Assembly (NCBI GenBank): GCA_020832415.1
Contig: JAFIES010000107.1
Location: forward strand, 1 to 32,681
DNA: 32,681 nucleotides
Origin: Balneolaceae bacterium
GTDB taxonomy: Bacteria > Bacteroidota > Rhodothermia > Balneolales > Balneolaceae
Direction of reading: 5' to 3'
Shown: one piece after another, positions 6,310 to 15,338 of the stretch
How the letters are laid out: each line of letters starts with the position of its first letter
How positions within the stretch are numbered: position 1 is the first letter of the stretch
The notes under the pieces: generated by a model
What the model saw: the letters and a program-made list of their open reading frames with translations, nothing else
Told to the model about the DNA's origin: nothing
Databases searched by the model: none
Position numbers and translations under genes: made by a program

Positions 6310-7632
6310 ATGAAATTTCTATTAGCAGTACTTTTTTTAATAACAGCATTAGCTGAAACATCTGATGCGCAATCCGAACCTCCCTTTGGAATGGGGGAGC
6401 TTGAGGCATACTCCGTATTTCTTGACGGTTACAGATCAGGAGATTATGAGCTTGCAATCAATTTTGGAGAATGGATGCTTGAAGCGAAACCAACAGAAAT
6501 AGAAGGGCATGAAAACTTCTCATTAGAGAGACAGTTTGACCGGATGATTGATACTTACCTGATGGCTGCAGAAGGTGAGAGTGATCCTTCACAAACAACT
6601 GCATACCTTGAAAAAGCTGAGAAAGCTTTTGAAACTCTGTACGAAACGTTTGATGAAAGTGAGATAGACCTGTATGATTGGTATTTGAAGCAGGGGCGCT
6701 TTTATCATGAAAATAATGAACAGATGAGCGCAACTATAGATGATGCATTCAAAAAGTATAAAAAATTATACGAGATGGATCATCAGCGGTTTGCAGAAGA
6801 GGGTGATGGGTTTTTTGCTATGGTTTTGTTGAATGAAACAGCAAACTCCGGAGAACGGGACGAGGCAATGGAGATGATTGATAATTTGGAAGAGTTTGCC
6901 TCTATGGAACTTCTCGATGCAATTGCTGAGATACGAGAATCACTTTTTGAGAATCCCGAAGAGCGCATAGAATTTATTGAATCACGATTTGCAGCTGCAG
7001 GAGAAGCTGAACGGGAAGAGATGCTGGGTGATCTGGTTCAGCTTTATGATGAGATAAATGATTCGGAAAAAGCTGCTGAATCAGCCATTCAACTATATGA
7101 GATGAACCCAAATTATCAGAACACTCGTTATGTAGCTGATATGCTTTTGTCAGATGGAAATTATTCTGAAGCAATCGATTATCTGATCGAATCAAAAGAG
7201 CTTGCTGAAAATGATACAGACCGCAAAGAGATAGCACTGCAAATTGCTGAGTCTTACCAGCAGACTGATCAGTTTGAAGAGGCCAGAGATTATGTGCAAA
7301 GAGCACTGGCTATTGATGAAACGTATGGAGAGGCTTATTTGAGAATGTCTGCAATCTATGCGCGAACCATTTCAAACTGCACCGGTGGAGATGTACTTGC
7401 CCGTGAAGACAGAACCGTATATTGGCTGGTAGTTGATTATCTTGAAAAAGCAGCAGAACACGACCCATCACTCGCATCAACTGCCAACAATCGTGCAGAG
7501 TCTTACACCGATGCGATGCCGAGTGCAGAAGATAAGTTTTTTAACGACTGGGAAGATGGCGACTCATTTACTATTGATGGTGAATTGAGCCCGTGCTATG
7601 CCTGGATTAATGAAACTACAACGGTGAGATAA
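6310..7632 (+). CDS. Exported TPR-repeat protein
   Basis: This is a 440-residue protein from ATG 6310. That start is chosen because it begins a clean signal peptide, MKFLLAVLFLITALAETSDA, whereas the in-frame ATG 6241 would place 23 polar residues before it. The body is almost wholly alpha-helical and acidic, with degenerate TPR units; the clearest are about residues 235-365 (units such as YQQTDQFEEARDYVQRALAI). Cysteines occur only near SNCTGG and SPCYAW at the C-terminal end and could form a disulfide. It likely acts as a periplasmic protein-protein scaffold. Partner and pathway are unknown. A strong terminator follows. Confidence 0.75.
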   Translation: MKFLLAVLFLITALAETSDAQSEPPFGMGELEAYSVFLDGYRSGDYELAINFGEWMLEAKPTEIEGHENFSLERQFDRMIDTYLMAAEGESDPSQTTAYLEKAEKAFETLYETFDESEIDLYDWYLKQGRFYHENNEQMSATIDDAFKKYKKLYEMDHQRFAEEGDGFFAMVLLNETANSGERDEAMEMIDNLEEFASMELLDAIAEIRESLFENPEERIEFIESRFAAAGEAEREEMLGDLVQLYDEINDSEKAAESAIQLYEMNPNYQNTRYVADMLLSDGNYSEAIDYLIESKELAENDTDRKEIALQIAESYQQTDQFEEARDYVQRALAIDETYGEAYLRMSAIYARTISNCTGGDVLAREDRTVYWLVVDYLEKAAEHDPSLASTANNRAESYTDAMPSAEDKFFNDWEDGDSFTIDGELSPCYAWINETTTVR

Positions 7633-7657
7633 CTGATTAATCACATTTGATTTAAAG

Positions 7658-7688
7658 AATGGCGAACTCAACAGGGTTCGCCATTTTT
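7658..7688. terminator. Bidirectional-type intrinsic terminator
   Basis: A perfect 10-bp stem AATGGCGAAC (7658-7667) with GTTCGCCATT (7676-7685) and an 8-nt loop is followed by T-rich sequence. It ends the plus-strand TPR gene and sits 10 bp before the stop of the converging lipoprotein gene. Confidence 0.85.
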
Positions 7689-7697
7689 ATTTGGTAT

Positions 7698-8237
7698 CTA
7701 TTTTAAAATGATGTTCTCAATTTCAGAACCAATAATTGTCTCAAGCTCCCGAATGGTTTTGGCACCTTTCACTTCCTTCATTTTCAGGTTACTCAAATAG
7801 TCAGCGGGAATATGCACTGCCCTGATCAAAAGACCTTCAAATTCATCAAGAGATCCAAGTGAGTAGTTTGCATCCAGGAAAATTCTCATATCCAGAAATG
7901 TAAAATCGAAATCGAGCAGCCGGGTGCCACGATTGTTGAAATCAATCACGGGCATTTTTCGCCATACTTCCAGGTCATCCTCAGGTATGTACTCTTCAAA
8001 AACATAAGCCAGCATTACATCGGTTTCGATGATATCAATTTGAGGTGGAATATCCTGAAAAAATTCAAATCCATTTGAACGTAACAGGTCTGCATTAAAC
8101 TCAAAAGAGACCGGCAATATATTTGGCCCTGCCGGTCCCTGTGGACCTTCCGGACCAACGGGCCCGCGCTCGCCGCAGGAAATTAATAAGAGTGAAAGTG
8201 ACCCCATTACGAATAAAAATTTAATCAGCTTTTTCAT
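7698..8237 (-). CDS. Collagen-like repeat lipoprotein
   Basis: This is a 179-residue protein. The N-terminus is a lipoprotein signal, with lipobox LLIS-C21 after a hydrophobic core. It is followed at residues 24-38 by a short collagen-type Gly-x-y run (GPVGPEGPQGPAGP). The remainder is an uncharacterised globular domain rich in Asp, Phe and Leu. Short collagen-like lipoproteins of this shape are common in Bacteroidota and often carry a similar domain of unknown function. It should be anchored in the outer or inner membrane facing the periplasm. It converges on the TPR gene and is divergent from the protease gene. No functional motif is seen. Confidence 0.8.
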   Translation of the reverse strand: MKKLIKFLFVMGSLSLLLISCGERGPVGPEGPQGPAGPNILPVSFEFNADLLRSNGFEFFQDIPPQIDIIETDVMLAYVFEEYIPEDDLEVWRKMPVIDFNNRGTRLLDFDFTFLDMRIFLDANYSLGSLDEFEGLLIRAVHIPADYLSNLKMKEVKGAKTIRELETIIGSEIENIILK

Positions 8238-8521
8238 GATTCTGTAGGTTAGTGTGTGGTTATGCAGTGTTATTATTCTGTATAACGGGTTTGTTACCTG
8301 ATGGTTTCTCTAAATAAAATATCGTTTAAGTTATTGAAATAAATTAATATAAGTATTGAATAAGCTGATCACATATTCATGTTAGAGTGAGGGTATCTTG
8401 AGAGTGAGAAGTGGTGTTCTTGCCTGCTATCCATCAGAGTAAAAATTTGCAATGCCTTTGCGTATAACTTCAGATCTCCCTATTTAGTTGGTCGATTTTA
8501 TAAACCAAAACCAATCTGATT

Positions 8522-10975
8522 ATGTCTGTATTTTCTGCCTTAAAATCTCTTCTTTTCGTTTTTGTGGTTATGCTGGCCACAACGGTTGCTTGCCAGGCAA
8601 CAGAAACCATCTCATCTGATCAAAGATCCTCCTCACAACCGGAAGGTATTCCGGCAAATGCCACTCAGGATGATGGATTATTTACCGTGTATCAATCCGG
8701 AGATAAGATATTCTTCGAAATTCCGGACTCACTTTTCGGTCGTGATATGGCAATTATGAGCCGAATTGCAAAAACAGCTGAGGGGCTTGGGTGGGGTGGC
8801 GACCGCCTTGCTCCTCAACAAGTGGTTCAGTGGGATCGCAGGGGAGATAAAATACTTCTCAGGGGAGTTTCCTACAGTAACACGGCCGATGAAAACTTGC
8901 CGGTTTATCAGGCAGTACAGAATTCCAATTTCCCGGCTATTATTGAAGCGTTCGACATCATTGAGACGCGTGATGGCTCTGTTTTAATTGATGTGAGTGA
9001 CCTATACCTGAAAGATTCACGGATTTTTGGCCTTCAAAACCGACATCGCCAGCAATATACGGTTCGCAGTTTAGACAGAAACCGATCGTTTATGGAATTT
9101 GTAAAGAGTTTCCCTGAAAATATTGAAGTGCGAACAGTATTAACTTACAATGCAGACAATCCGCCATCGCAACAGCGCACAGGTTCTATCTCTATTGAAG
9201 TGAACCATAGTATGATTTTACTGCCGAAAGAGCCGATGCGTCCTCGTCTTTTCGATGAACGTGTAGCGATGATCAGTGTTTCTCAAACCGATTATGGTGA
9301 TGAAGCTCAATTCAGCAATACAAAGCGATATGTAACCCGGTTTCGTCTCGAACCTGCCGATGAAGAAGCGTATCTGCGTGGTGAGTTGGTTGAACCAAAA
9401 AACCCAATTGTTTTTTATGTGGATCCCGCTACTCCTGAAGAGTGGAGGCCATACTTTATTGAAGGCATAAACGAGTGGAATGTGGCTTTTGAAGAGGCCG
9501 GTTTTAAGAATGCGATCAGAGCTGAAATGGCACCTGAAGATGATCCTGATTTCAGTCTTCTTGATGCACGATATTCAGTAATCCGATATGTTGCAAACCC
9601 GATTCACTCAGCCAATGCCGGCCCCGATGTGATCGATCCGCGATCCGGTGAAACTATCCGTGCACACATCAACATGTATCATAATGTGATGAAACGCCTG
9701 CACTGGTGGTCACTCAGCCAAACAGGGCCTCGAAATCCGGAGGTACAAAAACCTCACTTATCAACAGAAGAGATGGGGCAGTATCTGCAATATGTAGTAT
9801 CTCACGAACTGGCACATGCATTGGGATATCCGCACAATCAGCGGGGAAATACAGCGTACTCTATTGAAGATCTTCGTAATCCTGATTTTACCAATGAATT
9901 TGGCAACTCATCATCCGTTGTAGGCCGTACACGGTTCAATTATGTGGCACAACCGGAAGACGGTGATAACAAAGTTCATCGAAACGTGGGTGAATACGAT
10001 ATCTGGTCAGTTAAATGGGCATATACTTATCTGCCACAATTTGATACACCTGAAGAAGAGCGTGTATTACTGAACGAATGGATTTTGGAGAGGGCCGATA
10101 ATCCTGCCATGCAATTTGGTTACGGACGAGGTGATTTTGATCCCACACAAACCACAGAATCGATTGGTAACGACTGGGTGCGTGCCAGTGAACTTGGAAT
10201 GAAAAACCTCCACAGGGTAATTCCCAATCTGATGGACTGGATGGGTGTTGAAGGTGAAAATTATGATGAAATCAGAATGCGTTACATGCAGATGTACGTG
10301 CACTGGGGCAGACTTACGGAGCGAGTTATTACGGCAATAGGCGGATCGCGTGAAGAGCATAAAGCGTTTGGTCAGCCGGGGCCTGTCTATACAGCCTTAA
10401 CGAAAGAAGATCAGCAGAGGTCCATGGCATTTCTGGATGAACATCTGTTTGCAACACCTGAATGGCTGCTTGACAAAAATCTGCTCAGAACATTCGAACA
10501 TGTGGGTACCGTTGAGCGGATTAGATGGTATCAAACCACAGGGCTGAATGCCCTGCTTGCTCCTCACAGGCTTGAGCGGCTCATTGAACAGCATGCCATG
10601 CTGGGAGATGATACCTACGGCCCTGCACTGTTCATGGATGATTTAAGGAGCAGTATCTGGAAGGAACTCCATGAAGAGAGTACGATTAACACATATCGAA
10701 GAAATCTCCAAAGAGCCTATCTCGACAGAATGGAATATCTGCTGAAAGAAGCAAAGGCTGATGCACCGAATCTCCCCGGTGATTATCGACCGGATATTGG
10801 AATGGAAAACCTTCGAACCGATTTCCATATTCAGCATTCAGATATTCGTCCGCTTGTGCTTGAGCAGCTCAGAGAGTTACGTGCAGAAGTGGATGCAGCT
10901 TTGGGCAGATCGAACGATCGTTATACTCGAACACATCTTGAATATGTGAAGAAAAGGGTAGGGGAATTGATTTAG
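8522..10975 (+). CDS. Exported zinc-dependent metalloprotease (DUF5117/DUF5118/DUF4953 type) with altered Met-turn
   Basis: This is an 817-residue protein. The N-terminal hydrophobic segment ends in TTVAC24, possibly a non-canonical lipobox, so it is exported or lipid-anchored. The N-terminal half matches the DUF5118/DUF5117 propeptide-like region, with the block FYVDPATPEEWRPYFIEGIN at the start of the protease. The zinc site HELAHALGYPH begins at about residue 428, giving three His ligands and a catalytic Glu. The family's Met-turn block, usually SIMDYARFNYVAQP, here reads SSVVGRTRFNYVAQP, so the conserved Met and Asp are replaced although the flanks are intact. It may still be active. These metzincin-like proteases are abundant in Bacteroidota; substrates are unknown. 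Confidence 0.85.
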   Translation: MSVFSALKSLLFVFVVMLATTVACQATETISSDQRSSSQPEGIPANATQDDGLFTVYQSGDKIFFEIPDSLFGRDMAIMSRIAKTAEGLGWGGDRLAPQQVVQWDRRGDKILLRGVSYSNTADENLPVYQAVQNSNFPAIIEAFDIIETRDGSVLIDVSDLYLKDSRIFGLQNRHRQQYTVRSLDRNRSFMEFVKSFPENIEVRTVLTYNADNPPSQQRTGSISIEVNHSMILLPKEPMRPRLFDERVAMISVSQTDYGDEAQFSNTKRYVTRFRLEPADEEAYLRGELVEPKNPIVFYVDPATPEEWRPYFIEGINEWNVAFEEAGFKNAIRAEMAPEDDPDFSLLDARYSVIRYVANPIHSANAGPDVIDPRSGETIRAHINMYHNVMKRLHWWSLSQTGPRNPEVQKPHLSTEEMGQYLQYVVSHELAHALGYPHNQRGNTAYSIEDLRNPDFTNEFGNSSSVVGRTRFNYVAQPEDGDNKVHRNVGEYDIWSVKWAYTYLPQFDTPEEERVLLNEWILERADNPAMQFGYGRGDFDPTQTTESIGNDWVRASELGMKNLHRVIPNLMDWMGVEGENYDEIRMRYMQMYVHWGRLTERVITAIGGSREEHKAFGQPGPVYTALTKEDQQRSMAFLDEHLFATPEWLLDKNLLRTFEHVGTVERIRWYQTTGLNALLAPHRLERLIEQHAMLGDDTYGPALFMDDLRSSIWKELHEESTINTYRRNLQRAYLDRMEYLLKEAKADAPNLPGDYRPDIGMENLRTDFHIQHSDIRPLVLEQLRELRAEVDAALGRSNDRYTRTHLEYVKKRVGELI

Positions 10976-11005
10976 ATTCAATTCGATAGAGTTATTTCCT
11001 TGAAT

Positions 11006-11038
11006 AGACATGGTATTCCTTCGAGAAATACCATGTCT
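11006..11038. terminator. Hairpin between convergent genes
   Basis: A perfect 12-bp stem AGACATGGTATT (11006-11017) with AATACCATGTCT (11027-11038) encloses a 9-nt loop. It lies between the protease stop and the acyl-CoA dehydrogenase stop. There is no clear T-tract on either strand, so the terminator call rests on position and stem strength. Confidence 0.6.
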
Positions 11039-11065
11039 TAAACTCGGTTTGAAGAGATCTTCAGA

Positions 11066-12253
11066 TCAGTTGTAGCCCAGCTCTTTTTTGATCTCTCTTG
11101 AGAGAATTAACCGCTGGATTTCGGATGTGCCTTCACCGATAGTCATCAGTTTAACATCCCGCATGAACCGCTCTACATGGTACTCTTTGGTGTATCCATA
11201 TCCGCCGTGGATCTGAACAGCATCAAGTGTTGCCCGTTCAGCCATCTCTGAAGCAAAAAGTTTTGCCATGGAGGCTTCTTTGGTGTACGGTTTGTCCTGA
11301 TCTTTCAGCCAGGCGGCACGATGTACGAGCAGCCGTGCGGCATCAATTTCCACGGCCATGTTTACCATTTTGTGCTCAATAGCCTGAAAATCTCCAATTG
11401 GGCTGCCAAATTGTTTTCTCTCTTTGGCATATTTCATGGACTCTTCGAGGGCACCACGGGCTATTCCTACAGAAAGCGCACCAATACCGATCCGGCCACC
11501 ATCCAAAACTTTCATGGTGTCGATAAATCCGCGTCCAAGCTCACCAAGTAAATTTTCAGCCGGTACTTTTACGTTATCGAATACAATTTCGGCAGTATCA
11601 GAGGTGTTCATTCCAAGTTTGTGCATAGGTGTTCCGGGCTGTACACCGGGCCAGTCTCTCTCTACGATAAAGGCACTGATTCCTTTTGTGCCTAAAGTTG
11701 GATCCGTTTTTGCAAGAACCACATAAACATGGCCAACCGTTGCCTGGGTAATGAATGTTTTGGTTCCATTAATGATCCAGTTATCACCATCTTTTGAAGC
11801 TGTGGTTTTCATACCGGAAGAATCACTGCCTGAACCGGGCTCTGTGAGACACCATGCACCAAGTGTTTTGCCAGAGGTTAAGTCTGGCATGTACTTCATC
11901 TTTTGATCGTGATTCCCTGCAAGTGCAATGTGCCCTGTACCAAGCGACGTATGCGAAGCCACAGTTAATGCGAGAGAGGCGTCCCAGCGGGCAATTTCTT
12001 CGAGTGCCAGACAAAAACTGATGGTATCAAATCCGGCACCTCCATACTTCTCATCATGATAGATACCTAATAAACCCTGATCAGCAAGCATCTTTACAAT
12101 TTCGTGCGGGAACTCTTTGGAGGCATCTCTTTCAATAACTGTGGGGGCTACATGGCGTTCAACAAAATCGCGAACACTGTCTCTGATCATTTGGTGATCT
12201 TCGGTTAATTCGAATGATAAATCGCTGGTTTTTTCTAACAAGTTTAAATTCAT
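11066..12253 (-). CDS. Acyl-CoA dehydrogenase (short/medium-chain type)
   Basis: This is a 395-residue flavoenzyme of normal family length that catalyses the first, alpha-beta-dehydrogenating step of acyl-CoA oxidation and passes electrons to ETF. Hallmarks: the FAD/substrate block AWCLTEPGSGSD, the GTKTFIT strand, the C-terminal helical domain with YAKERKQFGSPIGDFQAIEH, and the catalytic base Glu374 in the IGEGTSEIQR motif, the position used in SCAD/MCAD. Chain length cannot be told from sequence by eye. It lies downstream of the etf-fix genes on the same strand, but a terminator and its own operator-like palindrome separate it from them, so it is probably a separate transcription unit feeding the encoded ETF. 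Confidence 0.93.
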   Translation of the reverse strand: MNLNLLEKTSDLSFELTEDHQMIRDSVRDFVERHVAPTVIERDASKEFPHEIVKMLADQGLLGIYHDEKYGGAGFDTISFCLALEEIARWDASLALTVASHTSLGTGHIALAGNHDQKMKYMPDLTSGKTLGAWCLTEPGSGSDSSGMKTTASKDGDNWIINGTKTFITQATVGHVYVVLAKTDPTLGTKGISAFIVERDWPGVQPGTPMHKLGMNTSDTAEIVFDNVKVPAENLLGELGRGFIDTMKVLDGGRIGIGALSVGIARGALEESMKYAKERKQFGSPIGDFQAIEHKMVNMAVEIDAARLLVHRAAWLKDQDKPYTKEASMAKLFASEMAERATLDAVQIHGGYGYTKEYHVERFMRDVKLMTIGEGTSEIQRLILSREIKKELGYN

Positions 12254-12276
12254 TTATGTGATTGATTTTACATTAT

Positions 12277-12290
12277 TGGAAACGCTTCCA
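12277..12290. promoter_or_regulatory. Palindrome TGGAAACGCTTCCA upstream of acyl-CoA dehydrogenase
   Basis: This is a 14-bp pseudo-palindrome with a central CG, 23 bp upstream of the minus-strand start codon at 12253. The same core occurs upstream of etfB (16136-16149), and a looser version upstream of gltA (18807-18820). The central CG is typical of LacI-type operators, but the regulator is not in the window. Confidence 0.55.
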
Positions 12291-12343
12291 TAAGATAACG
12301 TTTTGAAATGTTTTTAGTGTAAAGAAATCATAAGAAAGCCTGC

Positions 12344-12385
12344 CAAAAATTATCAGTTCAAAATTATCCTCAACAAACTGATAAT
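12344..12385 (-). terminator. Intrinsic terminator of the etf-fix transcript
   Basis: On the minus strand, a 10-bp perfect stem (12376-12385 with 12349-12358, arms ATTATCAGTT/AACTGATAAT) with a 17-nt loop is followed by a short T-run (complement of A 12345-12349). It lies about 50 nt after the fixX stop and separates it from the acyl-CoA dehydrogenase gene. Confidence 0.65.
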
Positions 12386-12437
12386 GTATTGTTTACAAAG
12401 CCCGGTGGTGGAAGTTCAAATTGGAAACGCTGATTGA

Positions 12438-12740
12438 TTACCCGAAATTCCAGGTAACACCACGACCGATTTCAGGATCAGGAAATTCCCAGGTTACAGC
12501 CCCCTGATCACAAGCGTACATACAGGTACCACACTCGATACAATCCTCCACTTGAAAATGGACGTTGCCATCTTCATCTTTTGTGTAGCAGTTTGCAGGG
12601 CATACGTATGTGGTGCACTTATGCGGGCAAGTAGAGTTACAGATATCCGTATCCACAAGAATGTGCGGTTTGATTTCTGATTTAGCCTGATTTCTATAGC
12701 TAACAAGGCCGAGCCGTTCGGGAAGGGTAAGAAGTTTCAT
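12438..12740 (-). CDS. fixX: FixX-like ferredoxin of the ETF-quinone oxidoreductase
   Basis: This is a 100-residue soluble protein with nine cysteines. The C-terminal set C67-x2-C70-x2-C73-x3-C77 (EDCIECGTCMYACD) is a 4Fe-4S ferredoxin motif. An N-terminal group (C34, C38, C42, C47, C51) matches the FixX pattern DICNSTCPHKC...CPANCY. FixX is the iron-sulfur partner of FixC: in mitochondrial ETF-QO the two parts form one protein, in bacteria they are often separate genes. Here it follows fixC by 79 bp in the same direction and lies before a terminator, so it is likely the last gene of the etf-fix operon. It should relay electrons from FixC flavin to the quinone pool. Confidence 0.9.
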   Translation of the reverse strand: MKLLTLPERLGLVSYRNQAKSEIKPHILVDTDICNSTCPHKCTTYVCPANCYTKDEDGNVHFQVEDCIECGTCMYACDQGAVTWEFPDPEIGRGVTWNFG

Positions 12741-12819
12741 TTTGAGGATAATTTCTATTGTTTTAAAATAGTATGATTTGGCTTTGAATGTAATTCGATA
12801 TAAATATCAAATAGCACTG

Positions 12820-14142
12820 CTACAATGCCTTAGCGCCTTTAGCTCCAAGTTTAATAAGTTCCCAATACGATGCATGGCGTTTAATTGCTCCCCGCAGCAT
12901 CTCCCTGGATTTTGGAGTAGGTTCATTTTTTATGCTGAAAAAATTACGTCCAAAATCGCAGATTAGGTTTGGTACTTTTTGAGTCATAACGGGATCGTGC
13001 AGCAGGTGTACAGCATCCTGGAAATTGTTGATATCTTTCATGATATAACTGTCTTCGAGGGCTGTTTGGTATATTTTCATGGCGTCTTCACCAAAGTCTC
13101 CTTTCTCTTTTGCTTTGGTTATCGCTTCTGCTGCGAGAATTCCGGATCGCATGGCATAATCCATTCCTTGGATCGCTTTGCCGGCATTCATCAACAGATT
13201 AGCGGCTTCACCGCATATAACCAATCCGGCTTTGTAGAGTTTTTCCGGCATAACACGTTTATCACCGGAGGAGACAATGTGTGCCGAATATTCTACCACT
13301 TCACCACCCCGAATCATGTCGGAAATGGCAGGGTGTTTTTTGAAATGGTTGAGAATATCGTATGGAGTCTGCTCTTTTTCACGCAGATCTTTCAGTCCAA
13401 GTACAAGGCCTAATGATATGGTATCCTTATTGGTGTATAAAAATCCGCCGCCTTCAACTCCATTTGTGGCAAAACCCACAAACTCATTGCTCATCCCGCT
13501 TTTTCCATTCAGCTGGAAGCGATCTTCAAGCACTTTTTGATCAAACCGAATAATCTCTTTTACTCCGGTTAGCATATGATCAGCTGGCACATATTTATCC
13601 TGCAGGCCAACCTGTCGTGTAAGAAGATTGTTAACACCTTCTGCAATGATAACAGAGTCTGCGTAGAATTTTTCATCACCTGTTCTTATACCAACAGCTT
13701 TGCCGTTTTCCATCAGAACTTCTTCAACAAGTATATTTGGTGCGATGAAAGAATCCATGGCATAATCACTTGCAGCAATGGCCTCTTCAACTTTTTCGGC
13801 GAGCCAGCGGTCGAATTTAGATCGCAGAACTACTACACCTGTATAAGGAGGTTCATTAAAGTGGGAGGATTTAAAATCAATCGAAAAGGAAGATTGTTCA
13901 TCGAGAAAGGTTAACCGGCGATGGTTGATGTAGCGATCCCATCCGGCATCTTCTTCCCAGTAATCGGGTACAAGTTTGGCAAGATCATTTCCCCACAATA
14001 CTCCGCCGGATACATTTTTTGAACCGGGAAACTCACCTTTTTCAATAAGAAGAAATTTCATGTTGGCGCGGGCGAGAGTCATCGCAGCAGAAAGGCCCGC
14101 AACTCCGGCTCCAACGATGATACAGTCAAATTTTTCGTCCAT
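12820..14142 (-). CDS. fixC: FixC, ETF:quinone oxidoreductase flavoprotein subunit
   Basis: This is a 440-residue FAD protein with the dinucleotide-binding motif GAGVAG at residues 11-16 and the conserved block LLIEKGEFPGSKNVSGGVLWG, plus the GLVICGEAANLLMNAGKAIQG block near residue 320 that marks the FixC/ETF-QO family. It lacks the C-terminal ferredoxin domain of mitochondrial ETF-QO, which is supplied by the adjacent fixX. Role: takes electrons from EtfAB and reduces membrane quinone. It is separated from etfA by a 163-bp gap holding an inverted repeat, so expression may be uncoupled from the upstream genes. Confidence 0.92.
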   Translation of the reverse strand: MDEKFDCIIVGAGVAGLSAAMTLARANMKFLLIEKGEFPGSKNVSGGVLWGNDLAKLVPDYWEEDAGWDRYINHRRLTFLDEQSSFSIDFKSSHFNEPPYTGVVVLRSKFDRWLAEKVEEAIAASDYAMDSFIAPNILVEEVLMENGKAVGIRTGDEKFYADSVIIAEGVNNLLTRQVGLQDKYVPADHMLTGVKEIIRFDQKVLEDRFQLNGKSGMSNEFVGFATNGVEGGGFLYTNKDTISLGLVLGLKDLREKEQTPYDILNHFKKHPAISDMIRGGEVVEYSAHIVSSGDKRVMPEKLYKAGLVICGEAANLLMNAGKAIQGMDYAMRSGILAAEAITKAKEKGDFGEDAMKIYQTALEDSYIMKDINNFQDAVHLLHDPVMTQKVPNLICDFGRNFFSIKNEPTPKSREMLRGAIKRHASYWELIKLGAKGAKAL

Positions 14143-14150
14143 AGTTTTCT

Positions 14151-14300
14151 AGGAGTGAGTAGTAAGTATCAAGTATCAAGTATCAAGATTCATCGCAATA
14201 TTTAAAACCTGAGTGAAATTTTCATAAAATAACTCACAATAAAAAAGCCGACTCAAATCCAAAAATACTTGATACTTGCTACTCGATACTCACTACTCCT
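14151..14300. repeat. Inverted repeat with AAGTATC heptamers between etfA and fixC
   Basis: The left arm (14151-14187) contains three tandem AAGTATC heptamers (14164-14184). The right arm (14265-14300) is its imperfect reverse complement, reading ATACTTGATACTTGCTACTC onward. The arms enclose about 77 nt. In the etf-fix transcript this would form a long hairpin ending just before the fixC start codon. It resembles dispersed intergenic repeats of the AGTATCAAGTATC type known from several bacterial groups. It could stabilise the upstream mRNA or limit fixC expression. Confidence 0.65.
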
Positions 14301-14305
14301 TTTAT

Positions 14306-15292
14306 TTAATTACTTTTCACTTTTTTCAGTTCTTCAATGAATGGCGGGAGTACTTTATAGAGATCTCCAACAATTCCGTAATCTGCAATTTCAAAAATAG
14401 GGGCATCGGCATCTTTGTTGATTGCAACGATCACTTTGCTGTTGGCCATTCCCGCAACATGCTGGATAGCCCCGGAGATGCCTATCCCAATGTAGAGTTG
14501 TGGTGATACTACTTTTCCGGTCTGCCCAATCTGAAGGCTTGGATCATATACTCCGGCTTCGGTTAAAGCACGTGATGCACCGATTGCTGCGTTTAGTACA
14601 GATGCCAGCTCATCAATTAGTTTACGTCCCTCATCATCTTTTACGCCCCTTCCCGCAGCGATAACTGTTTCTGCTTCTGAGAGGTCAATTTTATCACCGG
14701 CAGCACCGATAATTTCTTTGAGTGTAATTTTCAGTTGATCATCACTGAACTCAAACGGGATGGATTCAATCGCAGCATCACCGGCTTTTTCAACCACATC
14801 GTAAGAACCGGATCGAACAGTAAGTATAACAGTGGGGCCTTCCGCCTGAACGGCGGAAATAATTTTTGATGCCATTACCGGTCGTTTCGCCTTAACGCCG
14901 GTATCTGTCAGTTCAAACTCAGAAACATCAGCAAGCGGGGCTGCTTTTTGATTTGCAGCAAGTGCACCGAGAATATCTTTTGAACCTTCAGTTGATGCAA
15001 ATGCAACCACTTTCGGGCTCAGCTTTTCCACAGCAGTAGTTAATGCTTTCAGAAGTGGTGTATTCAGATGATTTTTGAAAATGGGATTTTCAATGGTATA
15101 AATAAGATCAGGCCCATACTTTTTCAGCTGCTCGGCTGCGGCAGATGGATCTGAATCAACTACAAGAGCCGCAGACTTTAACCCATGCTGTGCCGCAAGT
15201 TCATTACAACGGGATAAAACTTCGAGCGATGATCGTTTTATTTTTCCTTCGCTTACAGAGATATACGTTAAGAGAGTACTCATTTCAATCAA
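14306..15292 (-). CDS. etfA: Electron transfer flavoprotein alpha subunit
   Basis: This is a 328-residue protein of normal EtfA/FixB length. Residues about 1-190 form the ETF N-terminal domain. The C-terminal FAD-binding domain carries the family blocks VIAAGRGVKDDEGRKLIDEL, IGASRALTEAG, QIGQTGKVVSPQLYIGIGIS and IVAINKDADAPIFEIADYG, which hold the FAD. With EtfB it carries electrons from acyl-CoA dehydrogenases to FixC. The gene starts 46 bp after etfB in the same direction, consistent with cotranscription. Confidence 0.95.
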   Translation of the reverse strand: MIEMSTLLTYISVSEGKIKRSSLEVLSRCNELAAQHGLKSAALVVDSDPSAAAEQLKKYGPDLIYTIENPIFKNHLNTPLLKALTTAVEKLSPKVVAFASTEGSKDILGALAANQKAAPLADVSEFELTDTGVKAKRPVMASKIISAVQAEGPTVILTVRSGSYDVVEKAGDAAIESIPFEFSDDQLKITLKEIIGAAGDKIDLSEAETVIAAGRGVKDDEGRKLIDELASVLNAAIGASRALTEAGVYDPSLQIGQTGKVVSPQLYIGIGISGAIQHVAGMANSKVIVAINKDADAPIFEIADYGIVGDLYKVLPPFIEELKKVKSN

Positions 15293-15338
15293 TTTTAAAT
15301 AGGTTAGATAGAATAGGGTTCAGTAAAGCGCGCAGATT

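Noticed and set aside
12422-12435. TGGAAACGCTGATT as a functional operator
   Set aside because: Only one half matches and it lies downstream of fixX, not before a gene.
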